DNA of 37,326 bases from Myxococcales bacterium. Lineage in GTDB: Bacteria > Myxococcota_A > Bradymonadia > UBA7976 > UBA1532. This document shows, piece after piece, positions 1-8,591 of the stretch. The notes under the pieces were generated by a model. The model did no database searches. It was not told where the DNA came from and was given only the letters and a program-made list of their open reading frames with translations. Every line of letters starts with the position of its first letter. Position 1 is the stretch's first letter. The position numbers were made by a program, and so were the translations under genes. The DNA is taken from NCBI GenBank assembly GCA_002731825.1, contig PCCS01000044.1, forward strand, positions 1 through 37,326, written 5' to 3'.

Positions 1-201
1 AGGCGGCGAGCATGCCTTAGAAGCTCGTAAAAAGAAAAGCAGACTGGGGCTAAGCGGCAAAACTATGACCCCAATCTGCGAACATCGAGGCACATTATTG
101 GCCAAGACAAGGGAGGTGACACGAGGTGCTCACCGACAAATGATCTTCGCCGATTTTGCCTTAAAACACAACAATCCATCAACTGATGGGGAGGGTACGT
201 G

Positions 202-1371
202 ATGGCATTTATCGAGAAAAAGAAGCGTAAGAGTAAGGGTAGAAGTAGTTACGGTGAGTATGCGTGGATCGTTCGATATCGAGATTTAACAGGTCGAGAA
301 AAGCAAGCTACGTTTAATCGCCGGGACGATGCCAATCGAGCCCGAATCGCCATTGAGCGAGCCAAGAGTCTTGGCGAAGATTGGACGCCGTACCGTCAAC
401 AGAACATGATTGATCTGCGCTCAATTATGCTGGCCTATCTGGATTTCAAACAACTGAGTCTTCAGCCAAGCACTTTGGTCAAATACCGAAATTATTTGGG
501 CGAGTTTGAGCGGTATCTCGATGAGCGATTTCGAGGCCGTAGAGTGATTGAACCCAAGGTTTTGACGCGCCCGTTGATCGCCGACTTCTGCTCACATTTA
601 AGAGAGAGCGGTCGACATGGGCGTCCGCGTGCAGATCTGACGGTCATTAAGATTAAGGAAGTCGTCGAGCTTGCTTGGATCTGGGCCTATGACGACGAAC
701 GCTTCGAGCAACACGTGCCACGACCTCGCCGTTTCAAGGAAATTAAGCGGCCAGCACCAAGGGAAACAAAGGCCGCAACCGAACTTGAGCTTCGACGCGT
801 AATCGCCGCGATTGGGCCAGAACAGTGGCAACGAAATCTTGCCGTTGTGCTCGCGTTTACGGGTCTACGGGTCAATCAAGCCATGCGACTCAAATGGACT
901 GACTTTGACTTTGGGCGCGGCGAGCTTCGGATTAGACCAGAACTTGGTAAGAGCCGCCAAGAACGGCGAGGCCGGCATGTTCCCATCTCTGAGCATCTTT
1001 TGACAGAGATGAGTGCATGGTCGCAAATGGGCGAATATGTCATTCACACAAACCGCCGCGGACACCGAGAACGAATTGCTCGGCCACGTGACATGGCCAG
1101 AGCCTGGTCGAGGGCCGGTGTTCGCACAGAGGTGTGGCAGCAGCGCCCACACCATGCATTTCGTAAGGCGTTCCACTCAATCCTGACCGAAAAAGGCGCG
1201 AATGCGGATGCAATCTCATACCTCGTCGGTCATGACAGGGGCCTGCGTGGCATCTATACGGATGTGCGCGCCCTCGGTCTTAAGGCGGCGATTGGACGCT
1301 TTCCAAACGTGCTGAACCCGCCACCCGAGTCACAGATCGTCGACGGCGGATTTAGCAGCTCCTGCGGGTAA
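202..1371 (+). CDS. Tyrosine recombinase / integrase
   Basis: A 389-residue site-specific recombinase of the phage-integrase (Xer/lambda Int) family. The N-terminal third is basic and followed by a SAM-like core-binding region (about residues 70-180); the catalytic domain covers about 195-370. The full catalytic set is visible (numbered from the GTG): Arg224 in TGLR, Lys251 in LGKS, H319-A-F-R322, His345 in LVGH, and the Tyr353 nucleophile in GIYT. The gene can start at GTG 199 or ATG 202; the GGAGG at 190-194 is better spaced for the ATG. It points at, and ends 76 bp from, the 3' end of ssrA, a classic integrase attachment site. It is probably the terminal gene of an integrative element extending left of the window. 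The first 198 bases hold no other gene I can support. Family and completeness are clear; the element itself is inferred. Confidence 0.9.
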   Translation: MAFIEKKKRKSKGRSSYGEYAWIVRYRDLTGREKQATFNRRDDANRARIAIERAKSLGEDWTPYRQQNMIDLRSIMLAYLDFKQLSLQPSTLVKYRNYLGEFERYLDERFRGRRVIEPKVLTRPLIADFCSHLRESGRHGRPRADLTVIKIKEVVELAWIWAYDDERFEQHVPRPRRFKEIKRPAPRETKAATELELRRVIAAIGPEQWQRNLAVVLAFTGLRVNQAMRLKWTDFDFGRGELRIRPELGKSRQERRGRHVPISEHLLTEMSAWSQMGEYVIHTNRRGHRERIARPRDMARAWSRAGVRTEVWQQRPHHAFRKAFHSILTEKGANADAISYLVGHDRGLRGIYTDVRALGLKAAIGRFPNVLNPPPESQIVDGGFSSSCG

Positions 1372-1447
1372 ATTGCGGGCATTCAATCTCCACACAAAGC
1401 AACATTATCAACCATTTTGGATAGTTAGCCATGAAAAGAAAAGGAAA

Positions 1448-1810
1448 TGGTGGAGGCGCCGGGAGTCGAACCCGGGTCCAGAAACGGTCCGCCACTCGCA
1501 TCTACATGTTTATTTCGTGTTTTAATTTACCCCTAGCTACGCCCACGAACAGGCTGAGCATCGGGGGAGCCCGGTGAAAATCTCGCCGCAGGGTCCACCG
1601 AACCAAACCCATTGGCCAACCCACTGGCGTTATGCCCAAGATGCCCCGTAGGTACTGACATCAAGGACAGAGCGAGAGGACTACTTACGCAGCCATCGCC
1701 ATTTCTACATCATCATTTGCAGATATAATTTTCAGCCTTTCTAACGCGGAGACCGAGACCCGCGACATGCAACAAGGGTTTCATCATCCCTGTCGAAACC
1801 AATCGCCCCC
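1448..1810 (-). ncRNA. ssrA: Transfer-messenger RNA (tmRNA)
   Basis: One-piece tmRNA of about 363 nt. The 5' end reads GGGGGCGATTGGTTTCGACA and the 3' end carries a T arm (CCGGG-TTCGACT-CCCGG) followed by CGCCTCC-A-CCA, with CCA encoded. The 5' GGGGGCG pairs with the 3' CGCCTCC over seven positions with one G-U, which fixes both ends. Inside is the tag reading frame at 1685-1720. Together with SmpB, the RNA rescues stalled ribosomes and tags the nascent protein for degradation. smpB lies 76 bp upstream on the same strand. A T-rich stretch directly follows the CCA and may help termination. The 3' end is also the likely attachment site used by the neighbouring integrase, since an insertion there leaves the gene intact. 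Confidence 0.95.
1685..1720 (-). other. tmRNA tag-peptide reading frame
   Basis: Within ssrA, the resume codon GCA is followed by codons giving ANDDVEMAMAA and a TAA stop. The opening AND and the closing small hydrophobic residues ending in AA match known proteolysis tags (the E. coli tag begins AND and ends ALAA). The terminal MAA would be the ClpXP-type recognition end. The exact resume codon is inferred by analogy. Confidence 0.85.
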
Positions 1811-1845
1811 AAATTGTCAAAGAGTGCCGGCTGCCCGGTCTAGTG

Positions 1846-1874
1846 ACCCTAAGGACCAATGGGGTCTGTGTCAA
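1846..1874 (-). promoter_or_regulatory. Candidate sigma-70 promoter for ssrA
   Basis: On the minus strand, a perfect TTGACA (-35, plus coordinates 1869-1874) is separated by 17 bp from TAGGGT (-10, 1846-1851). It lies between the smpB stop and the tmRNA 5' end. A transcript starting here would carry a short leader of about 30 nt to be trimmed from mature tmRNA. The -10 box is weak (T, A and final T only), so this is a prediction. Confidence 0.45.
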
Positions 1875-1886
1875 CTTGTCGCGTTG

Positions 1887-2345
1887 TCAGTATTGATTTC
1901 GAAGCTCGCGGCGTTCGGTCTTGGCTTTCTCCGATTGACGCTTATCGTAGAGCTTCTTGCCCTTACCTAGGCCAAAAGTCAGCTTGGCATAGCCGTTTTT
2001 GAAATAGAGTTCCATGGGCACGGCTGTGAAGCCCTTCTGCTCCAGTTGAATGCGGATCTTATTTATCTCACGTCGATTCAAAAGCAGTTTGCGCATGCGC
2101 CGCGGCTCGTGGTTATTGCGATTGCCATAGGTATATTCGGGGATATGGCATCCGTAGAGATAGGCTTCGAAGTCTTTGATCTGCACGTAGGCCTCAGCGA
2201 TGGTGGCCTTGCCGTCGCGCAGGCTTTTGACCTCTGTGCCTTGGAGGACAATGCCCGCTTCGAAGGTATCGCCGATGGTGTAGTCATGGCGGGCGCGCTT
2301 ATTGCGAGCGATGACTTTTTTCTCACCGTTTTTAAAGCTGGCCAT
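1887..2345 (-). CDS. smpB: SsrA-binding protein SmpB
   Basis: A 152-residue SmpB, the partner that binds tmRNA and positions it on stalled ribosomes. Conserved family features are visible: an early ARNKRARHDY segment, the oligonucleotide-binding core with GIVLQGTEVKSLR, HIPEY, and a basic C-terminal tail (KGKKLYDKRQ onward) that in the family folds into the mRNA channel. The open frame extends upstream, but the start MASFKNGEKK is the natural family start; an AAGG six bases upstream of that ATG supports it. An ATG two codons earlier is possible. The gene sits between rnpB and ssrA on the same strand, so both components of trans-translation are adjacent. Its length is typical for the family. 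Confidence 0.96.
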   Translation of the reverse strand: MASFKNGEKKVIARNKRARHDYTIGDTFEAGIVLQGTEVKSLRDGKATIAEAYVQIKDFEAYLYGCHIPEYTYGNRNNHEPRRMRKLLLNRREINKIRIQLEQKGFTAVPMELYFKNGYAKLTFGLGKGKKLYDKRQSEKAKTERRELRNQY

Positions 2346-2409
2346 CGGCATCCTTACCCAAGAGAGACCCAATCAAAGCACATTGAGCCGGAAGTGCAAG
2401 AAAGACGAG

Positions 2410-2792
<383 letters not shown>

Positions 2793-2814
2793 ATCTTTAA
2801 ATGACGCTTTGGAA

Positions 2815-3576
2815 TTAAGCGTCTGTCACCGCGTCGGGTGTGTCTTCAACGTCTGTGACAGCAGGCATAAGGCCTTCACGCCACACGATATAACGGCGAC
2901 ATTGGTTGCACTCTTCTAGAGTCGCCATCCGCATGAGGCGGATTTTCACCTGAGGAGAAACAGCGATCTGACACGCCGTACAGGTGTTGCCAACGACGTT
3001 GGCGACAGCAACCCCGTCTCGTCCAGCGATGACTCGGTCAAACCGCGACAATGTGGGGCGGTCGACTAAGGCACGTAACTCTTCGCGTCGCTCGGTCTGA
3101 CTTCCAGAGTCCGCCTCGCCCTCTTTGATCTTGGTCTCGATCTCCTGCTCGGCTGCCGCCATTTGTTCATCGAGCGTCTTGAACTCATTGGTCTTCTTTT
3201 CAAAATCAGTCGTTGCCACTTCGAGCTGTTCCATGAGTTTGAGGAGTTCTTCGCTCTTCTGGGCATTCATGCGCCGAGCTGTATCTAGCTCTTTGTTGAG
3301 CGCCGTTAATTCACGCTGAGATTGGATGCTGCTCAAACGACCACGCGCTCGCCTGGCGACGTCTTCCGCCGCTTTGATCTCGGCTTCTTTCTCTTTGCAA
3401 AACGTTCTGATCTCGTCGAGCTGCGCATTTCTCTCGGCGAGCATCAGCTGGAACATTTGGCGGCTGGCCTCATTGTCATTTTTAAGGGTAACGAGCTGTT
3501 TGTTGAGTGTCCGAAGGTCTCGGCGGCTGTCTTCTAAGTCTTGCAGCTCGACGAGTGCGCAGAGTATTTCTTTCAC
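2815..3576 (-). CDS. Coiled-coil C4 zinc-ribbon protein (COG1579 family)
   Basis: About 253 residues. The first two thirds are a long charged coiled coil (heptad-rich, many Glu, Lys, Leu). Near the C terminus sits a four-cysteine zinc ribbon: C-T-A-C and, about 32 residues later, C-N-Q-C. This is the layout of the COG1579 / zf-RING_7 group, which includes Chlamydia CT398; molecular function is not settled, though nucleic-acid or protein binding is usually proposed. The open frame begins at GTG 3603, but a strong AGGAG sits five bases before the in-frame GTG at 3576 (KEILCALVEL follows), so I prefer that start. It lies between a tRNA and rnpB, an arrangement I associate with other deltaproteobacteria. 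The last 15 or so residues are acidic and lie outside the ribbon. Confidence 0.85.
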   Translation of the reverse strand: MKEILCALVELQDLEDSRRDLRTLNKQLVTLKNDNEASRQMFQLMLAERNAQLDEIRTFCKEKEAEIKAAEDVARRARGRLSSIQSQRELTALNKELDTARRMNAQKSEELLKLMEQLEVATTDFEKKTNEFKTLDEQMAAAEQEIETKIKEGEADSGSQTERREELRALVDRPTLSRFDRVIAGRDGVAVANVVGNTCTACQIAVSPQVKIRLMRMATLEECNQCRRYIVWREGLMPAVTDVEDTPDAVTDA

Positions 3577-3637
3577 GGTCTCTCCTACCCGTTCGTTGAG
3601 CACGGGCTGCCCCTTTTGACCAAATCCCCCGAAAGGG

Positions 3638-3710
3638 TGGGCCCACCAGGATTTGAACCTGGGACCAACCGGTTATGAGCCGGTGGCTCTAACCACTGAG
3701 CTATGGGCCC
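3638..3710 (-). tRNA. tRNA with CAU anticodon, probably tRNA-Ile2
   Basis: A full cloverleaf of 73 nt: acceptor GGGCCCA / TGGGCCC, D arm GCTC-AGTGGTTA-GAGC, anticodon arm ACCGG-CTCATAA-CCGGT with CAT, variable loop TGGTC, T arm CCAGG-TTCAAAT-CCTGG and discriminator A. CCA is not encoded (CCC follows). A CAU anticodon could mean Met or Ile2, where C34 is changed to lysidine. The C4-G69 and C5-G68 acceptor pairs, which are TilS determinants in E. coli, and the close likeness of the D arm and variable loop to E. coli ileX favour tRNA-Ile2. It lies 33 bp downstream of rpoD on the same strand. Confidence 0.93.
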
Positions 3711-3714
3711 TTGA

Positions 3715-3735
3715 GGGTACACAAAAAATGCACCC
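3715..3735 (-). other. Hairpin in the rpoD-tRNA spacer
   Basis: On the minus strand GGGTGCA-TTTTTTG-TGTACCC forms a 7-bp stem (one G-U) with the T run in the loop. It fills most of the 33-nt gap between the rpoD stop and the tRNA. Because the T run is in the loop and not after the stem, it is more likely an RNA-processing or mRNA-stability hairpin than a terminator. Function is inferred. Confidence 0.45.
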
Positions 3736-3743
3736 GGAAATCT

Positions 3744-5471
3744 CTAAGTATCAGCGAACGCCTTGAGGCGCTTACTTCGAGAGGGGTGACGGAGTTTTCG
3801 AAGCGCTTTGGCTTCGATTTGGCGAATACGCTCTCGCGTGACATCAAAATCCTGACCCACCTCTTCCAAAGTGTGATCGGACTTTTCGCCGATTCCGAAC
3901 CTCATACGCAAGACTTTTTCTTCTCTTGGTGTCAAAGTTGCCAAAACTTTTCGAGTTTGTTCCTGCAAACTCAGATTGACGACCGCCTCACTTGGGCTGA
4001 CTGCGTTCTTATCTTCGATGAAATCACCCAGGTGGCTGTCCTCTTCTTCACCGATGGGCGTCTCCAATGAAATCGGTTCTTTCGCGATCTTGAGGACCTT
4101 GCGGACTTTGTCCAGCGGCAAGTCCATCTTCTCGGCAATTTCCTCTGGCGTCGGCTCCCGACCCATTTCTTGCACCAAATAGCGACTCGTTCGAATCAAC
4201 TTATTGATGGTCTCGATCATGTGGACAGGAATCCGGATGGTTCGAGCCTGGTCAGCGATTGCACGGGTGATGGCCTGTCGAATCCACCAGGTGGCATACG
4301 TACTGAACTTATAGCCTCGCTTGTACTCAAACTTGTCGACGGCCTTCATCAGGCCGATATTGCCTTCCTGAATTAAGTCCAGGAATTGAAGGCCTCGGTT
4401 GGTGTATTTCTTGGCGATGCTCACAACCAAACGTAGATTGGCCTCTACAAGCTCTGTCTTCGCCCTCTCAGCGGCGCGGTCGCCGACTTGGATGGTACGG
4501 TACAGCTTACGGAGATTTTCGAGACTACAGCCCACTTCCATTTCGACACAACTGATGTACCGTCGAGCGGTCGACAGCATTTCGTTGTGTCCCTTCAACC
4601 AGTCTACATCATCGGTCTTGTACCGGTTAAGAATGCGCGTGACAGTCCGCTTGTCTTTTGTTCGCCGAAGAGTCCGCAGATCCTTGTCCAATTTGGCAAG
4701 GCTGTCTGCTCGACTTCGTTTGACGGCACGCCGTTGGAGATCTTCTCCGATGAGCGCTCGCCGATAGAGCAGTTTGACCCGGCCGGCCATGATATCGATG
4801 ATGCGCTTGACAAAGCCCATCTCGACAATGGTCTCGCGTGACTGCTGCTTGACGTTCTTGAGACGCGTCTCGAGCTGCTTTCGGTACGTGGCTTTCATCG
4901 GCTGAATGCCCGAAAGACGTTCTTCGATTTTGCGCCGCTCTCCGTCTAGCTTTTTGACCTCAGCGGCGAGCCGCACGAGAACTTCAGCTCGGTCTTCAAC
5001 GATCTCCACGCCCTCGGGTGGTTCACCGATGAGCTCTTTGAGACGAACACAACGCTTCTGCAGTTTATCGACCAAATCGACCGCGATTTTCGCGGCGACT
5101 GGGCTGTCGATAACGGCGTCACGAACATGAATCTGGCCCGATTCGATACGCTTCGCTATCTCAACCTCACCCTCGCGGGTGAGCAAAGAGACAGAGCCCA
5201 TTTTGCGTAGGTAGACGCGGACAGGATCATTAGTGCGATAGGCATTATCACCCTCGCCTTCCTTCACGCCCTTCTTACGCTCGGCTGCTGCTTCTTCCCG
5301 GTCGACGACACGTATATTGGCCATCTTGAGCATGGTGAGTACTTCATCGAGCTGCTCCGGCATATAGCCAGGCGGCAAGACTCGGTTGACTTCTTCGTTA
5401 GTCAGAAAGCCTTTGCTCTGACCACGTGCGACTAATTCCCGCAGCTGACGCTGCTCCTGGGATACTGACAT
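3744..5471 (-). CDS. rpoD: RNA polymerase primary sigma factor RpoD
   Basis: A 575-residue group 1 sigma-70. Region 1.1 occupies about residues 1-80, followed by region 1.2 ([20 protein letters not shown]). A long charged non-conserved region runs to about 330. Regions 2.1-2.4 are near identical to the family ([33 protein letters not shown]), region 3 follows, and region 4 includes [16 protein letters not shown] and the DNA-reading helix [20 protein letters not shown]. It is the housekeeping factor recognising TTGACA / TATAAT promoters. Its ATG directly abuts the TAG of dnaG (TAGATG), so translation is probably coupled. It lacks rpsU upstream, so this is a partial version of the classical macromolecular-synthesis operon. 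Confidence 0.98.
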   Translation of the reverse strand: MSVSQEQRQLRELVARGQSKGFLTNEEVNRVLPPGYMPEQLDEVLTMLKMANIRVVDREEAAAERKKGVKEGEGDNAYRTNDPVRVYLRKMGSVSLLTREGEVEIAKRIESGQIHVRDAVIDSPVAAKIAVDLVDKLQKRCVRLKELIGEPPEGVEIVEDRAEVLVRLAAEVKKLDGERRKIEERLSGIQPMKATYRKQLETRLKNVKQQSRETIVEMGFVKRIIDIMAGRVKLLYRRALIGEDLQRRAVKRSRADSLAKLDKDLRTLRRTKDKRTVTRILNRYKTDDVDWLKGHNEMLSTARRYISCVEMEVGCSLENLRKLYRTIQVGDRAAERAKTELVEANLRLVVSIAKKYTNRGLQFLDLIQEGNIGLMKAVDKFEYKRGYKFSTYATWWIRQAITRAIADQARTIRIPVHMIETINKLIRTSRYLVQEMGREPTPEEIAEKMDLPLDKVRKVLKIAKEPISLETPIGEEEDSHLGDFIEDKNAVSPSEAVVNLSLQEQTRKVLATLTPREEKVLRMRFGIGEKSDHTLEEVGQDFDVTRERIRQIEAKALRKLRHPSRSKRLKAFADT

Positions 5472-7421
5472 CTAGCCTGCTCCCTTGGCTGATACGGCGC
5501 TGAGCTGACTCAATGCAGCTCGAACGCGGTTTAATTCCTCGTTCAATTCGGCGCAACGAATAGGGTTGGAGTAAAACACGCCTTTTATCTCCCTATTCAA
5601 CCGCGACCGGTCTGCCTCCAACGCACCGCGCTGCAACCGCAACATGGCATCGTCAAAAGCCGTCTCGACCACCTCCGACTCAACAATGAGTGGAAGGGCC
5701 TGCAACCCCCGCAAGTAAGCGGTCGCTTGTGGGTCTCCCAATCCCGATAGGATTTGGTCAATGTTTGGTGTTCTACCTACACTAACCTCACCGTAGAGGC
5801 TGTGAAAAAAAGCAATCAGACCGGGCTGCGTCAAGTATTTATGACATCCGGTGGCATGCATCCGTTGTGCGAGAAACGGAAATTGCACTATAAATACAAG
5901 TATTTGAGACACATACCCAGGTAAAAAAAATGACTCCGGAATAGACGGTGAAAACGACTCCGGAATCGGCTCTAATTTGCCCGTGTAGGGGCCATTTTGG
6001 GCCTCTGGATAAAAATAATCGGGTGGCGGCGCCCGATTTGGACCTGGTCTTGGCTCTTGTCTAAGTGGGGGTCCACCTCGTCCCGGTTTTGGTGATTTCA
6101 CCTCGGCCAAAGCGCTTCGAATGATCTCCGAGCTCAAACCAAGCTGCGTCTCAATTTGCGAAATGTATAAGTCTTTCGACAACGCATCGGTCAATTTAGA
6201 CAGAGCCGGTACCACCTCTCGAAGGGCCGCCAGTCGACCGGGCGGGTCGTCGGGATGAATGTCCGCCTGCCGCTTAATCAAGATATCCATGAGCGGCGCG
6301 GCTGAATCTAACAGAGCATTAAACGCCTCAATTCCATTGGCCTGCACGAAGGAATCCGGATCGCTGCCGTCGGGCATCATCACAGCCCTTGGCTGAATGC
6401 CGGCATCCAAGAACGGCTCGAGGCTAGAGAACGCTGCCTTTTCACCTGCCGCATCCCCATCCATAACGCAGACCGCATTGCTGTTGAGACGTTTGACCAG
6501 ACGGACTTGCTCAGGCGTCAGCGCCGTCCCCATGGCGGCGACAGTACCCTCAAGGCCTTTGTCCCACAGCGCGACCACATCGATGTTCCCCTCGACCAGC
6601 ACAACCCGACCCGCTTTCCTCGCCGCAGACCGAGCTGTAAAGGCTCCATAGAGCTGCTGTCCTTTGGTGAAAACCGGTGATTCCGGGGAGTTCATGTATT
6701 TGGCAATTTTCTTATTATTATCGAGTATACGACCGCTGTAGCCGGTCACGTCTCCGCGAAAGTCCACCACGGGGAACATCAATCGCTCGCGAAAGCGGAG
6801 ATAGCCACCGCGCAATGGCCTGGACTCAGTCCAGCCCTCGTTTGGCTCCATGACAACGCCGAGTTTTACCATATCGTCGAGGGTCAGCTGATGGCGTTCA
6901 AGAAAGGCTGAAAACGCCCGCTTATCGCCACTCGCCCAACCCAAACGAAACGCCTCCGCCGACCGCCGGCTCAACCCTCGTTGAGCCAGATATCGGCGTG
7001 CACGATCTCCGCTAGGACCGAAGAGCTGGTCGGAGTAATACCCCGTCAATGCATCTTGGGCATCGAGGAGACGGCGCTCAAGGCTCTTCTTCTCCTCACG
7101 TTTTTGCCGGTCTTCGGGAGACTCAGGTCTTTGTTCAGGGACTTCAACACCGCACTCAGCCGCAAGTTCTTTGACAGCTTCCGGGAAACTGCGGGCGCCG
7201 ACCTCCATCAGAAACTTAATGGAATGCCCATGGGCTCCACATCCGAAACAGTGGTAGGTATTACGCGTGGGGGACACGGTAAAAGAGGGTGTATTTTCAT
7301 CGTGGAACGGGCAGAGCCCCTTGTAGAGTGAACCCGCTTTCTTGAGGTTGACGTGTCGACCGATCAGCGCAACTAAGTCCGTACGTTCCAGAACCTCGGC
7401 GATGGTCTCGTCCGGTATCAA
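5472..7421 (-). CDS. dnaG: DNA primase DnaG
   Basis: A 649-residue replicative primase that makes RNA primers at the fork. The N-terminal CHC2 zinc-binding domain shows C37-P-F-H40 and C58-F-G-C61. The RNA polymerase core follows, with the TOPRIM motif VLVEGN (Glu277) and DGDAAG (about 321-326). From about 430 comes a Pro-rich linker (PKPGRGGPPL onward), then a C-terminal helicase-binding domain with little recognisable identity. The frame opens with TTG (ATACCGGACG follows); GGAG lies two bases before it and GAGGGGG about ten bases before, so the start is unusual and could be an upstream ATT. It is directly joined to rpoD and is the first gene of the minus-strand information block. Confidence 0.97.
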   Translation of the reverse strand: MIPDETIAEVLERTDLVALIGRHVNLKKAGSLYKGLCPFHDENTPSFTVSPTRNTYHCFGCGAHGHSIKFLMEVGARSFPEAVKELAAECGVEVPEQRPESPEDRQKREEKKSLERRLLDAQDALTGYYSDQLFGPSGDRARRYLAQRGLSRRSAEAFRLGWASGDKRAFSAFLERHQLTLDDMVKLGVVMEPNEGWTESRPLRGGYLRFRERLMFPVVDFRGDVTGYSGRILDNNKKIAKYMNSPESPVFTKGQQLYGAFTARSAARKAGRVVLVEGNIDVVALWDKGLEGTVAAMGTALTPEQVRLVKRLNSNAVCVMDGDAAGEKAAFSSLEPFLDAGIQPRAVMMPDGSDPDSFVQANGIEAFNALLDSAAPLMDILIKRQADIHPDDPPGRLAALREVVPALSKLTDALSKDLYISQIETQLGLSSEIIRSALAEVKSPKPGRGGPPLRQEPRPGPNRAPPPDYFYPEAQNGPYTGKLEPIPESFSPSIPESFFLPGYVSQILVFIVQFPFLAQRMHATGCHKYLTQPGLIAFFHSLYGEVSVGRTPNIDQILSGLGDPQATAYLRGLQALPLIVESEVVETAFDDAMLRLQRGALEADRSRLNREIKGVFYSNPIRCAELNEELNRVRAALSQLSAVSAKGAG

Positions 7422-7456
7422 CGCTCCAATGCCCCCTCAGCATAACTAAGCCTAAT

Positions 7457-7484
7457 AGAATATGGTTTGCTTTCGAGAGATCAA
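7457..7484 (-). promoter_or_regulatory. Candidate promoter for dnaG-rpoD
   Basis: Minus strand TTGATC (7479-7484), 16 bp spacer, TATTCT (7457-7462), about 35 bases upstream of the dnaG start. Both boxes match the sigma-70 consensus at four positions. It is the only plausible promoter I see in the gap between dnaG and the upstream 303-aa gene; weak support. Confidence 0.3.
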
Positions 7485-7518
7485 GGGCCGGATGGTAAGT
7501 CCTTGAAGGTCAGTCTAA

Positions 7519-8430
7519 TTAACCGTCCTGACTGTATTCTTGGCGATCGATCCTGTGACCCTTGAAGTGATTTCTAAACTTACTCATGAAGTCTTTGCTT
7601 GTGCGATGAACTGGGAGCTGGACAAAGGGCTTTAGCTGACGCCGCTCAACGCCTACGTAATACACTTCTCGCTCGACACCTTCGCAGAGGCCGCGCCAAA
7701 CGGCTCTGAAAAACGCGCCTTCGTACGCGTTGCTGTCGGTCGGGAGCAGACTGACAAGGCGCTGAATCCAGGCGAGGTCGCGATCTTTAAAAGTAGCACG
7801 CAAGCCTGTTCGTGTTTTCTCATAGCCTTCCTCATCGACGAGGACCTCAAAGAGACCATCGAGGGAGGCAGGGTGCTTGAAGCTGACGTCAACTTCGAAG
7901 TCCAAGAAGACCTTTTCGACGTTAATGCCCTTCAAATCTTGGACGCGAGATGTGTTGCCACCCAGCCAATAGACAACGCGGAAAAACTGTGCCCACACAT
8001 CTTCTAGGTGAAGCCGAGGTGGCACGTCTCTGTCTTGAGAATCGCAAAAGTAGCTGTTGCCTACGGACGGACCCGTGTGAAAACGACAGGCCCCTTGACT
8101 GTTCCAGCGAAATCCGAAAAGGGCGCCCATGCTCATACCGCGATAGCCGATGGCGTCCTTCACTTCACGTTCGTCAAAAAGGTCGAGGTCATCGATGAAC
8201 ACATAAAAGTGTTCGTCTGCGTCTCTGACTTCAACAATGCCGCCGTCATCTCCAGCGACGGAAAATAAAACCGACTCTTCGTCCCATGGAATGGCTACAT
8301 CATCGCCGAGATAAAAAACCTGCCCTGTCGCTTCAACATAGTTAAGAGACTCTTCAGTCAGAAAATCTCGAACTCGGGTCGTCCAATGATCGAAATCGAG
8401 GTTTTTTGGGTCAACCACATAGAATTCCAT
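7519..8430 (-). CDS. Hypothetical protein, 303 aa
   Basis: I do not recognise this protein. It is soluble (no signal peptide or membrane segment), acidic and aromatic-rich in the first two thirds (FYVFIDDLDLFDERE, VVYWLGG, VFLDFEVDVSF), and basic at the C terminus (KDFMSKFRNHFKGHRIDRQE). There are no obvious catalytic motifs or repeats. The start is well supported by GGAGG six bases before the ATG. It has its own likely promoter (8522-8550), and the next gene downstream, dnaG, has a possible promoter, so it may be monocistronic. Codon use looks like its neighbours, with no sign of recent transfer. An effector or regulatory role is possible but nothing in the sequence shows it. Confidence 0.85.
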   Translation of the reverse strand: MEFYVVDPKNLDFDHWTTRVRDFLTEESLNYVEATGQVFYLGDDVAIPWDEESVLFSVAGDDGGIVEVRDADEHFYVFIDDLDLFDEREVKDAIGYRGMSMGALFGFRWNSQGACRFHTGPSVGNSYFCDSQDRDVPPRLHLEDVWAQFFRVVYWLGGNTSRVQDLKGINVEKVFLDFEVDVSFKHPASLDGLFEVLVDEEGYEKTRTGLRATFKDRDLAWIQRLVSLLPTDSNAYEGAFFRAVWRGLCEGVEREVYYVGVERRQLKPFVQLPVHRTSKDFMSKFRNHFKGHRIDRQEYSQDG

Positions 8431-8521
8431 TACGTCCTCCGAACAGATTTACTTGGCACAGGAGTTTTACACAGTACGGGAGTTAATCAACACCAGTAAT
8501 GGCATCCGTGAAAAGCGCCAC

Positions 8522-8550
8522 AAGCTAGCGACAGAAATCGACGTTGTCAA
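8522..8550 (-). promoter_or_regulatory. Candidate promoter for the 303-aa gene
   Basis: Minus strand, perfect TTGACA (8545-8550), 17 bp spacer, TAGCTT (8522-8527), about 92 bases upstream of the ATG at 8430. The strong -35, correct spacing and position in a non-coding gap support it; the -10 box matches only T, A and final T. Confidence 0.45.
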
Positions 8551-8591
8551 ATGCCAAACGGTCGAGTCGCCTCAGTCGGCTGATTCGTGGC

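Noticed and set aside
1..200. Second copy of the ssrA 3' end as an att repeat
   Set aside because: I found no copy of the ssrA 3' sequence in the first 200 bases; the other element end must lie outside the window or be degraded.
7509..7533. Inverted repeat GTCAG ... CTGAC near the end of the 303-aa gene
   Set aside because: Only 5 bp with a long loop and no T run; too weak to call a terminator.
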